DNA of 52,671 bases from Oscillospiraceae bacterium (GTDB taxonomy: Bacteria > Bacillota > Clostridia > Oscillospirales > Acutalibacteraceae), in the NCBI GenBank assembly GCA_015065725.1, contig SVPV01000014.1:1-52671 (forward strand). Direction: 5' to 3'. The notes beneath the pieces are model-generated. The model was given only the letters and a program-made list of their open reading frames with translations, was not told where the DNA came from and did no database searches. Positions 6,586-14,620 of this stretch are shown one piece after another. Within the stretch, counting starts at the first letter, position 1. Each line of letters begins with the position of its first letter. The translations under genes were made by a program, and so were the position numbers.

Positions 6586-8976
6586 TTATTTTCTTAAAAT
6601 TCCACCTGCGGCTTCAAGTTTTTTAATAATACGCTCGCTTACTTCTTCAATTTGTGCATCGGTAAGGGTTGCATCGGCAGAACGGAACCAAACGCTAAAG
6701 GCCACGCTCTTTTTACCCTCGGGTATTTGTGAGCCTGTATAAACGTCGAAAAGCTCAACCTTTTCAAGCAATCTGCTGCCGCCGCTTATAATTGCTTTTT
6801 CGAGTGCACCCACGGGTGTATCGATATCGCAAAGCATAGCAAAGTCACGCTCAACAGCAGGGAATTTAGGCAACGGCTTATAAACGGTTTTACGCTTTTT
6901 TATATTATAAAGCACATCAAGCTTAACCTCTGCAACATAAACCTTTGTTTCAAGCTCAAAGTTAGCGGCTACAGTTGGGTGAACCTCACCGAATACAGCG
7001 GCTTCTACATTATTTGCAAGCACTACTGCCTGTCTGCCTGGATGCAAATAAGGCTCAGCAGAACGCTTATACTCGGTATGTGCACCAAATAACTTCATCA
7101 CGTCTTCTATTATACCCTTTAATGTAAAGAAATCCTCATCCTTGCCGTAAATACCTATAGACATTGTCGGTAATTCGTCGGGTTGCTCGGTAACTGGAAG
7201 TGATTTTGGTATAAAACGCTTGCTTATTTCAAAGAATCTGCCGTCAGCAATCTTGCGGTTGGCGTTAGTGGCTAATACGGTTAGCATACTGGTTGTCAAC
7301 TGTGTACGCATTGTAGAATACTCGTCGCCTAACGGATTTAAAAGCTTTACGGCATTTCTTCTCTCGTCATTCTCGTCAAGAAGTAAAGCATCAATAGCCT
7401 TTGAGCCTATGAATGAATAGGTTGCTATTTCATAAGCACCAAGTCCGTTAAGCAGTGCTTTAAGCTTATCTGCCTTAATTCTTTCGGGTAGCTTTGTGCC
7501 GCGAGCTACATTTCCACGCATAGCGGTGCCTACAATGTGGTCATAGCCGTAAATACGCATAATTTCTTCTGCAAGGTCGGCTCTGCCCTCAATATCATCA
7601 CGAATTGACGGTACTTTACAGGTAATAACACCGTCCTTTATAGTGGTGGGCAGCTGCAAACTGTTTAAAATAGAAACCATTGTTTCTTCGGGAACTTCTA
7701 CACCTATTAAGTCGGTAATGCTCTTTGCGGTAACGGTTAAAACTCTCTCTTCGGGCAAGCTTTCATACTTATCGAGTGTGCCGTCAATAATATCACCTGC
7801 ATCAAGCTCATATATAAGACCTAATGCTCTTTCCATTGCAAACTCTACATTTAAAATGTCTGTGCCTTTTTCAAATCTACCGCTAGCCTCGGTACGAATA
7901 CCTAAAGCTCTGCCTGTGTGACGTACATTGTCGCGGCGGAATTTAGCTGATTCTAGGAAAAGATTTTTTGTGTCCTCCTCAATCTCACTTTCCTTGCCGC
8001 CCATAATACCTGCAAGACAGGAGGGCTTTTCACCGTCGGCAATTACAAGCATATCAGGGTTGAGTTTATACTCCTTGCCGTCAAGGGTCATAATACTCTC
8101 GCCATCTCTAGCGTTTCTTACAATAATCTGCTTGTTTGCCAAATCGTCATAATTAAAGGCGTGCATAGGCTGACCTGTTTCAAGCATAACAAAGTTTGTT
8201 ATATCAACAATATTGTTAATCGGTCGCATACCAGATTTGGTTAATGCCTTTTGCATCCAAACAGGCGATTCTTTAATACGGAGATTTTTAACTATTCTTC
8301 CCATATAACGCGGGCAAAGGTCATAATTTTCAACCTTTAAATCAATATAGTCGGTAATGCTTTCGCCAACTGTTTTATAAGAGGGAACAGGTGCATTATA
8401 TTTTGTGCCAAGCACTACGCCGATTTCCTTTGCAACGCCCAAAAAGCAATTACAGTCGGGGCGGTTTGCGGTGATTTTAAAATCTATAATATAGTCGTCA
8501 AGTCCTAAAACCTCACGCATATCGGTGCCGACCAAAACGTCGGGCTTTAAAATTAAAATTCCGTTAACCGATGCACCCTCATAGTCGGCTTCTGTAAGGC
8601 ACAACTCTTCGCCCGAGCATAGCATACCGTTAGAGTCAACACCGCGAAGCTTGCCTGCTACAATGTGTGCACCGTTTGGAAGATAGCTATCGTTAAGTGC
8701 GGCGGGAACAATGTCGCCAACGCTTATATTCTGGGCACCTGTAACGATTTGTATTGGCTCACCTTTACCTATATCCATTTGGCAAATCTGCAAGTGGTCG
8801 CTGTTCTCGTGGGGGGCTAAGTCTACGATTTTTGCGGCAACAACATTAACAATGTTTTCACCCTCGGCTTCAATGCTTTCTACCTCAAAGCCTGCAAGCA
8901 CCATACGCTCGCACAATTCCTCAACAGGTACATTTATATCTACATAATTTTTAAGCTGATTTAATGATATTTTCAT
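6586..8976 (-). CDS. pheT: Phenylalanyl-tRNA synthetase beta subunit
   Basis: A full-length 796-residue beta chain of the alpha2-beta2 enzyme that charges tRNA-Phe. The order of domains is the N-terminal tRNA-binding OB fold (about 40-150, with AAKIVDLAPHENSDHLQICQ), the B3/B4 editing domain (about 200-390, KITANRPDCNCFLGVAKEI), the B5 domain (about 400-470), the catalytic-like core with PLGDEYSTMRT, and the C-terminal anticodon-binding FDX-ACB domain (about 700-795, PKFPAVERDFAML). The start ATG has GGAGGAATTTTA upstream and lies 14 bases after pheS, so the two are co-transcribed under the Phe T-box. Confidence 0.97.
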   Translation of the reverse strand: MKISLNQLKNYVDINVPVEELCERMVLAGFEVESIEAEGENIVNVVAAKIVDLAPHENSDHLQICQMDIGKGEPIQIVTGAQNISVGDIVPAALNDSYLPNGAHIVAGKLRGVDSNGMLCSGEELCLTEADYEGASVNGILILKPDVLVGTDMREVLGLDDYIIDFKITANRPDCNCFLGVAKEIGVVLGTKYNAPVPSYKTVGESITDYIDLKVENYDLCPRYMGRIVKNLRIKESPVWMQKALTKSGMRPINNIVDITNFVMLETGQPMHAFNYDDLANKQIIVRNARDGESIMTLDGKEYKLNPDMLVIADGEKPSCLAGIMGGKESEIEEDTKNLFLESAKFRRDNVRHTGRALGIRTEASGRFEKGTDILNVEFAMERALGLIYELDAGDIIDGTLDKYESLPEERVLTVTAKSITDLIGVEVPEETMVSILNSLQLPTTIKDGVITCKVPSIRDDIEGRADLAEEIMRIYGYDHIVGTAMRGNVARGTKLPERIKADKLKALLNGLGAYEIATYSFIGSKAIDALLLDENDERRNAVKLLNPLGDEYSTMRTQLTTSMLTVLATNANRKIADGRFFEISKRFIPKSLPVTEQPDELPTMSIGIYGKDEDFFTLKGIIEDVMKLFGAHTEYKRSAEPYLHPGRQAVVLANNVEAAVFGEVHPTVAANFELETKVYVAEVKLDVLYNIKKRKTVYKPLPKFPAVERDFAMLCDIDTPVGALEKAIISGGSRLLEKVELFDVYTGSQIPEGKKSVAFSVWFRSADATLTDAQIEEVSERIIKKLEAAGGILRK

Positions 8977-8990
8977 TTTAAAATTCCTCC

Positions 8991-10010
8991 TTAAAACTGG
9001 TCAAGGAAGCGTTTATCGTTCTCAAATAAAAGGCGGATATCGCTTATCTTATAGCGTGTTGTGGTAAGACGGTCAAGACCTATACCGAATGCAAAGCCTG
9101 TGTATTCCTCAGGGTCAATGCCACAGCTAGCAAGTACCTTTGGGTGAACCATACCTGCACCCAAAATCTCAATCCAACCGCTACCTTTACATACGCGGCA
9201 ACCTTTACCGCCGCACTCACTACAGGTAACATCAACCTCAACCGACGGCTCGGTAAAGGGGAAGAAGGACGGGCGGAATTTAACCTCGGTATCGCTACCG
9301 TAAATCTCTTGTGCGAACTGCTCTAGCACGCCCTTAAGGTCACACATAGTAATGCCCTTATCTACTACAAGACCTTCAATTTGGTGGAAAACAGGGGAAT
9401 GGGTCGCGTCAACCTCGTCTGCTCTGAAAACACGGCCTGGGCATATAACACGGATAGGCGGTTTTCTGTTCTCCATTGTACGTATCTGTGCTGCAGAGGT
9501 CTGTGTGCGAAGAAGCAGATTTTCACCTAAATAAAAGGTGTCTTGCATATCACGTGCAGGATGGTCTGCAGGTACGTTTAAACATTCAAAATTATAGTAG
9601 TCGGTTTCAACCTCGGGTCCGTCAACCACGTCAAAGCCCATAGACTGAAAAATATCAATCATATCGTTAAGCACGGTGTTAAGCGGATGAAGTTTTCCAA
9701 CCTTTGACTGTTTTGCAGGCATTGTAATATCGATGGTTTCTGCCTTTAGCTTTTCGTCTTGCTCTGCCTTTTTAAGCTCGGCAGACTTTTCACTGATAGC
9801 CGTTTCAAGCAAAGCCTTTGCTTCGTTTACAAGCTGGCCCATAACGGGACGCTCTTCACTTGATAGTGAACCCATCTGTTTAAGAAGTGCCGTAAGCTCA
9901 CCCTTTTTGCCTAGATATTTTACACGCAGTTCCTCTATTTCCTGCATGGTTTTTGCGGCTTTAATACTGTTTTCTGCCGCCTCGCGAATAGCTATTAGCT
10001 GTTCTTTCAT
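8991..10010 (-). CDS. pheS: Phenylalanyl-tRNA synthetase alpha subunit
   Basis: A 339-residue catalytic subunit of the Phe-tRNA synthetase. It has the N-terminal coiled coil (residues 1-85), the class II core with VDGPEVETDYYNFECLN, DTFYLGENLLLRTQTS, FRADEVDATHSPVFHQIEG, the motif FRPSFFPFTEPSVEVDV, a Cys cluster CSECGGKGCRVCKGSG and motif 3 GFAFGIGLDRL. The start ATG follows GGAGGAAAAGAA. First gene after the T-box leader; pheT follows by 14 bases. Confidence 0.97.
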   Translation of the reverse strand: MKEQLIAIREAAENSIKAAKTMQEIEELRVKYLGKKGELTALLKQMGSLSSEERPVMGQLVNEAKALLETAISEKSAELKKAEQDEKLKAETIDITMPAKQSKVGKLHPLNTVLNDMIDIFQSMGFDVVDGPEVETDYYNFECLNVPADHPARDMQDTFYLGENLLLRTQTSAAQIRTMENRKPPIRVICPGRVFRADEVDATHSPVFHQIEGLVVDKGITMCDLKGVLEQFAQEIYGSDTEVKFRPSFFPFTEPSVEVDVTCSECGGKGCRVCKGSGWIEILGAGMVHPKVLASCGIDPEEYTGFAFGIGLDRLTTTRYKISDIRLLFENDKRFLDQF

Positions 10011-10070
10011 TTCTTTTCCTCCAATGTTAGTGTTAAGTAACGAACGGATTTCATAATATAAAAAAATAAA

Positions 10071-10322
10071 CTCCGTCCCTTAAAAAAGGGACGAAGCATA
10101 AAAAACACTCCGCGGTACCACCCAAATTTTCGCTCAAAGAGCAAACACTCTTGCGGCATATAACGGTGCCTGCCGTCAACCTCTACACCCACAAGAGCGG
10201 TTTCAAGGTTGCTGCTCGGAAGTGAACTTCAAGAAATCTGCCTACTTAAACCGCTTCCAGCCAAGGCGGTTACTCTCTTTAAAGGGCAAAAGACTCTACT
10301 TTTCTTCGTCAAAGCATTATGT
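10071..10322 (-). ncRNA. T-box leader of pheST, phenylalanine (UUC) specifier
   Basis: Reading the minus strand, the conserved TTTGGGTGGTACCGCGG lies at about 10111-10128. It is followed by the terminator stem GTCCCTT/AAGGGAC (10071-10094) and a T-run. In stem I, the loop GAAGTTCACTTC places UUC followed by A at 10226-10224, a Phe codon that agrees with the downstream genes. Uncharged tRNA-Phe should stabilise the antiterminator and raise pheST expression. The leader runs from about 10322. Confidence 0.95.
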
Positions 10323-10328
10323 AAACAT

Positions 10329-10357
10329 ATAATAACACTTAAATAAAATTTTTTCAA
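10329..10357 (-). promoter_or_regulatory. Promoter of the pheST operon
   Basis: On the minus strand TTGAAA (10352-10357) and TATTAT (10329-10334) are 17 bp apart, just upstream of the T-box leader. The region 10358-10414 between the divergent promoters is AT-rich with nothing else recognised. Confidence 0.7.
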
Positions 10358-10414
10358 GTATTTTTTATTTATTTTTGAAAACAATAAATAAAAGCGGCAA
10401 TTTTTAAATTTTAG

Positions 10415-10442
10415 TTTACAAATCATAAAAAAATGGTAAAAT
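10415..10442 (+). promoter_or_regulatory. Promoter of the ywlG-like gene
   Basis: TTTACA (10415-10420) and TAAAAT (10437-10442) with a 16-bp spacer. The predicted leader is short, with AAGGAG at 10448-10453. Confidence 0.6.
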
Positions 10443-10461
10443 ATAAAAAGGAGTGATTTTT

Positions 10462-11007
10462 ATGTTTGATGAACTAAAATTACAAGCAGCCGCTTGTGCT
10501 GAGGAAATAATAGAGGTGGCAAAACTTAAAGCCGGTCAAATTTTAGTTGTGGGTTGTTCCACAAGTGAGATTTTGGGTAAAAAAATCGGTACTGAATCGT
10601 CACCAGACGCGGCACTCAAGGTGTTCGAGGGTATTTATGAGGTGGCAAGCAAATACGGAATATTCGTAGCCGCACAATGCTGTGAGCATCTAAACCGTGC
10701 AATAATTATAGAGGCTGATGCTGTGCCTTTTCCCGACTTCTCTAATGTAGTTCCGCAACCAAAGGCGGGTGGCAGCTTTGCTACTGCGGCATATAAGACT
10801 TTTAAAAATCCCGTAGCGGTTGAGGAAATAAAGGCAGATGCGGGTATTGATATCGGCTTTACTATGATTGGTATGCACCTAAAGCGTGTGGCTGTACCTG
10901 TAAGACTTCAAAATAATAGGATAGGTTCGGCTACAGTTTTGGCGGCACGGGTTAGACCTAAATTTATAGGCGGCGAGCGTGCGGTTTACGATAAAAACCT
11001 TTATTAA
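10462..11007 (+). CDS. ywlG: YwlG/TIGR01440 family protein (DUF436)
   Basis: A 181-residue cytoplasmic protein matching the YwlG family along its length: VVGCSTSEILGKKIGT, VFEGIYEVASKYGIFVAAQC, CEHLNRAIIIE, VPQPKAGGSFATAAY, IDIGFTMIGMHLKRVAVPVR and IGSATVLAARVRPKFIGGER. The family is widely conserved in Firmicutes, often beside glyA, and its biochemical function is not established. I use the ATG at 10462, because AAGGAG lies eight bases upstream and an earlier GTG overlaps that site. Single gene with its own promoter, downstream of the divergent pheST promoter. Confidence 0.9.
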   Translation: MFDELKLQAAACAEEIIEVAKLKAGQILVVGCSTSEILGKKIGTESSPDAALKVFEGIYEVASKYGIFVAAQCCEHLNRAIIIEADAVPFPDFSNVVPQPKAGGSFATAAYKTFKNPVAVEEIKADAGIDIGFTMIGMHLKRVAVPVRLQNNRIGSATVLAARVRPKFIGGERAVYDKNLY

Positions 11008-11036
11008 TAGCGTTGCTTTTTAGATTTCTTTGATAA

Positions 11037-11065
11037 TTGACAAAAATTGCTTTATAGGGTATAAT
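11037..11065 (+). promoter_or_regulatory. Strong promoter of murA
   Basis: Full consensus TTGACA (11037-11042) and TATAAT (11060-11065) with a 17-bp spacer. The murA start is about 125 bases further on, so the leader is long; no known leader element was recognised in it. A second weaker -10-like TATACT is near 11146. Confidence 0.8.
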
Positions 11066-11192
11066 ATAAAATTAGTGTATGAATTAACATATAGTGTAAA
11101 ATTCTCAAATAGTTACATATAATGTCGTTTTGGGTTTTGGTTATACTATATTAGAGAAGTAAAAATGACGGATTAGAAACGGAAGTGTAGAA

Positions 11193-12479
11193 TTGGAGAA
11201 ATTTGTTATTTCCGGCGGTAAGCCGCTTAAAGGCAGTGTCCGTATAAGCGGTGCTAAAAATGCTGCTGTTGCAATATTGCCGGCAATTCTTTTGACGGAT
11301 GAGCCTTGTACCGTAGAAAATCTTCCCGAAATTTCAGACGTAACAACCATACTTCGCACTATGCAGTCACTTGGTGCTGAAGTTAAGGTTATAAATAAAT
11401 CAACTGTACAAATAAACCCTAAAAATGTAAATTCTTATGTTGTGACAAAAGAAATGGCAGAGGGTATGCGAGCTTCAAGCTATTTCTTGGGTGCATTACT
11501 TGGCAGAATGAACAAGGCAAGGGTAGCTCCTCCCGGTGGATGTGATTTTGGCGTTCGTCCTATAGACCAACATATAAAAGGTTTTGAGGCACTCGGGGCT
11601 AGAGTTACTATTGATAGCGGTATGGTTGATGCTAGGGCAGAAAGGCTTTCGGGCAGTTCAATTTATCTTGATGTAGTGTCGGTAGGTGCTACAATCAACA
11701 TAATGCTTGCAGCCGCAAGGGTATCAGGACTCACAATTATAGAAAACGCCGCAAGAGAGCCGCATATAGTTGACCTTGCAAACTTCTTAAACTCTATGGG
11801 TGCCAATATAATGGGTGCCGGTACAAATATAATTAAAATTCGCGGTGTTGAAAAGCTTCACGGTACAGATTATAGTATTATTCCCGACCAGATAGAAGCA
11901 GGCACATATATGTTAGCCGCCGCCGCAACAAAAGGCGATGTGCTTATTGAAAATGTAACACCAAAACACCTTGAGTCAATAATAGCAAAGCTTTTAGAGG
12001 TTGGTGCTACTGTTGAAGAATTTGATGAGGCTGTAAGGGTTTCCATGTCAAATAGACCTAAACAGTGCAAGGTAAAAACAATGCCACATCCTGGCTTCCC
12101 TACAGACATGCAACCGCAAATGGCAACACTTTTGTCGGTAGCAGAGGGGACAAGCATTATAACCGAAGGCGTGTGGGACAGCCGTTTCCGTTATGTTGAC
12201 CAGCTTACCAAAATGGGTGCAAAAATACAGGTTGACGGAAAAATGGCGGTAATAACAGGCGTTGACGAACTGACCTCTGCACCTGTTAAAGCGGTGGATT
12301 TAAGAGCCGGTGCCGCTATGATAATTGCAGGACTTATGGCAAAGGGAATTACTGAGGTCGAGGATATCGACCATATTGACAGAGGTTACGAAAAGCTTGC
12401 AGAAAAGCTTCGCGAGCTAGGAGCAGATATCTGCCGTATGCCTATAATTCCAACCGATGCACAGCTTATGGATGCTTAA
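11193..12479 (+). CDS. murA: UDP-N-acetylglucosamine 1-carboxyvinyltransferase
   Basis: A 428-residue enzyme for the first committed step of peptidoglycan synthesis, adding enolpyruvate from PEP to UDP-GlcNAc. Lys22 is in SGAKNAAVAIL and the fosfomycin-target Cys117 is in VAPPGGCDFGVRPID; the presence of Cys rather than Asp predicts fosfomycin sensitivity of this enzyme. ENAAREPHIVDLANFLNSMG and PHPGFPTDMQPQM are family motifs. The start is a TTG with GGAAG seven bases upstream; the family N-terminus (MEKF-ISGG) fits exactly, and no ATG exists upstream in frame. A hairpin follows the stop. Confidence 0.96.
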   Translation: MEKFVISGGKPLKGSVRISGAKNAAVAILPAILLTDEPCTVENLPEISDVTTILRTMQSLGAEVKVINKSTVQINPKNVNSYVVTKEMAEGMRASSYFLGALLGRMNKARVAPPGGCDFGVRPIDQHIKGFEALGARVTIDSGMVDARAERLSGSSIYLDVVSVGATINIMLAAARVSGLTIIENAAREPHIVDLANFLNSMGANIMGAGTNIIKIRGVEKLHGTDYSIIPDQIEAGTYMLAAAATKGDVLIENVTPKHLESIIAKLLEVGATVEEFDEAVRVSMSNRPKQCKVKTMPHPGFPTDMQPQMATLLSVAEGTSIITEGVWDSRFRYVDQLTKMGAKIQVDGKMAVITGVDELTSAPVKAVDLRAGAAMIIAGLMAKGITEVEDIDHIDRGYEKLAEKLRELGADICRMPIIPTDAQLMDA

Positions 12480-12491
12480 AGAAAAAGGAAC

Positions 12492-12512
12492 GGGACTGCC
12501 CATGGCAGTCCC
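12492..12512 (+). terminator. Hairpin after murA
   Basis: GGGACTGCC (12492-12500) and GGCAGTCCC (12504-12512) with a CAT loop. The tail is TAATTAATTT, so termination may be partial and allow read-through into walJ-rlmH, which have no clear promoter. Confidence 0.65.
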
Positions 12513-12549
12513 TAATTAATTTAAAATTATAAAAGGGGTGAAAATAAAT

Positions 12550-13335
12550 ATGGCTAAATTTTGTCCGCTTTTTAGTAGCTCAAGTGGAAACAGTACGTAT
12601 ATAAGTTCTGCCTATGGCAGTATACTTGTTGATTGCGGTGTTTCCTTTAAAACGCTAAAGGCTTCTATAGAGGGTATAGGTGGCGATATTGGAGATATTA
12701 AAGCCTTATTTATCACCCACGAACATATAGACCATATTAAATGTATCAACACGCTTTTAAAAAACATAAAAATACCGCTTGTGGCTTCAAGTGCTACGCT
12801 AGCAGCCTTGGAGTCGGCAGGCAAAATACCTGCAGGAACAGAGCTTATAAACATAGATGCTAATCAATATGAAATTTCAGACATCGCGGTTAACCGCTTT
12901 GCTACCAGCCACGATACAGACGGCTCCAGCGGATATGTTTTTGACCTAGGCGGTCAGCGTGTTGCGGTTTGTACCGATTTAGGTGTTTTTACCGATGAGG
13001 TGAGAAAGGCACTTAAGGGTGTACGCACCTTGCTTATCGAATCAAATCACGATATAGAAATGCTAAGACGCGGTCCCTATCCGCCCGAACTCAAGCTTCG
13101 CATAATGTCGGATAAGGGGCATCTTTCAAATAATGCCTGTGCGGTAGAATTACCTAAACTTTTAAATGGCGGCACAACAAATTTTGTGTTAGGGCATTTA
13201 AGTCAGCATAATAATTTGCCAACGCTAGCCCTTTCTACCGCTAAATCCTGCCTTATGGATATTGGTGCTGAGAGTGGGCGTGACTACATAATTTCTGCGG
13301 CACGTCCTCAAAATAATGAGGTGATTTATTTATGA
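12550..13335 (+). CDS. walJ: MBL-fold metallohydrolase, WalJ/YycJ family
   Basis: A 261-residue beta-lactamase-fold protein with the metal motif THEHIDH (about 56-62), then ATSHDTDGSSGY, VCTDLGVFTDEV, LIESNHD and LGHLSQHNN. The N-terminal FCPLFSSSSGNSTYI is typical of YycJ/WalJ, implicated in Bacillus in coordinating cell division with DNA replication and thought to be a DNA exonuclease. The ATG at 12550 is used, as AAGGGGTG lies eight bases upstream and includes the alternative GTG. In Bacillus walJ lies in the walRK operon; here it pairs with rlmH, with a 4-base overlap of its stop and the rlmH start. Confidence 0.92.
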   Translation: MAKFCPLFSSSSGNSTYISSAYGSILVDCGVSFKTLKASIEGIGGDIGDIKALFITHEHIDHIKCINTLLKNIKIPLVASSATLAALESAGKIPAGTELINIDANQYEISDIAVNRFATSHDTDGSSGYVFDLGGQRVAVCTDLGVFTDEVRKALKGVRTLLIESNHDIEMLRRGPYPPELKLRIMSDKGHLSNNACAVELPKLLNGGTTNFVLGHLSQHNNLPTLALSTAKSCLMDIGAESGRDYIISAARPQNNEVIYL

Positions 13336-13811
13336 TTAAAATAAAAATAATTACCCTTGGTAAATTAAAGGAAAAATATTTGCGTGATGCGGCAGAGGAA
13401 TATACTAAAAGACTCTCCGCATATTCAAACCTTGAAATAATAGAATTATCTCCCGAGAAGCTTTCTGATAATCCCTCAAAAAAAGAAATCGACAATGCAC
13501 TTGAACGTGAAGCCGAGTCGATTTTTAAGAAAATTCCTACAAGTAGCAAAATTATTGCACTTTGTGTTGAGGGCAGGGAAATTTCAAGCGAGTCTTTTGC
13601 AAACGATATTAAAACCGCCTGTGCAAACGGTACACCGATTTGCTTTGTTATTGGTAGCTCATACGGTCTTTCCGATAAAATTAAAAATGCGGCAGATATA
13701 AAAATGTCGGTATCGAAAATGACCTTTCCGCATCAGCTTTTTAGGATAATGCTGCTTGAACAGATATACCGTGCCTTTAAAATAAACGAGGGCTCGACCT
13801 ATCATAAATAA
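13332..13811 (+). CDS. rlmH: 23S rRNA (pseudouridine1915-N3)-methyltransferase
   Basis: A 159-residue SPOUT-class methyltransferase of normal length. It has ITLGKLKEKYLRDAAEEYTKRL at the start, LCVEGREISSESFA, the SAM-binding knot FVIGSSYGLSDKIKNAAD and the C-terminal signature SKMTFPHQLFRIMLLEQIYR and GSTYHK. It methylates pseudouridine 1915 of 23S rRNA in helix 69 on assembled ribosomes. The ATG overlaps the walJ stop by four bases, so translation is probably coupled. Confidence 0.97.
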   Translation: MIKIKIITLGKLKEKYLRDAAEEYTKRLSAYSNLEIIELSPEKLSDNPSKKEIDNALEREAESIFKKIPTSSKIIALCVEGREISSESFANDIKTACANGTPICFVIGSSYGLSDKIKNAADIKMSVSKMTFPHQLFRIMLLEQIYRAFKINEGSTYHK

Positions 13812-13848
13812 AATAGCAAGAGGTTAATTTTCCTCTTGCTATTTTTTT
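13812..13848. terminator. Bidirectional terminator between rlmH and the TIM-barrel gene
   Basis: A 12-bp perfect stem (13812-13823 with 13832-13843), followed by seven T on the plus strand and preceded by A-rich sequence that gives a T-run on the minus strand. Confidence 0.88.
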
Positions 13849-14620
13849 ATATCCTTTTAAAACTCTCAAACAATTCGTCGTATTCTTTATATGCGTTGCG
13901 GTAAAGCTCTAATATATATGCACCTTTATAGTTTAGTGCTTCCATTTCTTTAAAAAGTCTTTTAAAATCAAAACTGCCGTTGCCAAGGAGTAGGCAGTCG
14001 CCCTTTTCTCCATTATCGCTTATGTGTAGATGCTTTATGTTTTTTCCAACGGCAGAAATTACGTCAAAGGGCGTATATCCGCCGCGAATGGATTGCTTAA
14101 CATCAAGGCAAAAGCCTACTTTGTCGCCTAGGTTTTCTACCATCATTTTAAGAAAATCAAGCTTTTCTGCTCTGAATCTAAATACATTTTCCTGTAAAAG
14201 CTCGGCACCGCTTTCTTGAACGCAGCCGTTTACAAGCATAAAGCGTTCACAGTACTGGTAGTCGTTTAAAATACCGTTTGGTTTGCCGCCGTGCAAAATT
14301 ACATAATCGGCACCGAGTGTTGCGGCTATTTCACCGTAGCGTTTAAAGGTGTCAAGTCCCTCTTTAAGTCTTCGCTCATAGTTTGAAAAAAGCATAAACG
14401 ATTCGGCAAGCGACATCGTTGGATGCACCGATACTATATTAACACCGTAAGTGTCGGCAATGTTTTTGAGTTCTCTAACAAAATCCTCTTTTAACTCATA
14501 ATTAGAGTTGAAAAATATTTCGGTGTGCTTTATTCCGTTTAGGGCTAGCATCTCGAGTGCTTTTTCGGTTTCTAAAGGGTAAAGCGACGAGGTGGAAATA
14601 CCAAGCTTCAAAAAACTCAC
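13847..14620 (-). CDS. Sugar phosphate isomerase/epimerase family TIM-barrel protein
   Basis: About 257 residues with the xylose-isomerase-like TIM-barrel pattern: LKLGISTSSLYPLETEKALE, KHTEIFFNSNYEL, VSVHPTMSLAESF, GADYVILHGGK, VGFCLDVKQSIRGG, IKHLHISDNGEKGDCLLLGNG and GAYILELYRN. His, Asp and Glu positions typical of the metal site are present. The substrate is unknown. The start shown is the GTG that overlaps the rqcH stop (GTGA), but a TTG at 14611 has AAAGGAG at a better distance (8 bases) and begins with the family-like KLGIST, so translation may start there. It is the last gene of the rqcH/trmK run. Confidence 0.82.
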   Translation of the reverse strand: MSFLKLGISTSSLYPLETEKALEMLALNGIKHTEIFFNSNYELKEDFVRELKNIADTYGVNIVSVHPTMSLAESFMLFSNYERRLKEGLDTFKRYGEIAATLGADYVILHGGKPNGILNDYQYCERFMLVNGCVQESGAELLQENVFRFRAEKLDFLKMMVENLGDKVGFCLDVKQSIRGGYTPFDVISAVGKNIKHLHISDNGEKGDCLLLGNGSFDFKRLFKEMEALNYKGAYILELYRNAYKEYDELFESFKRI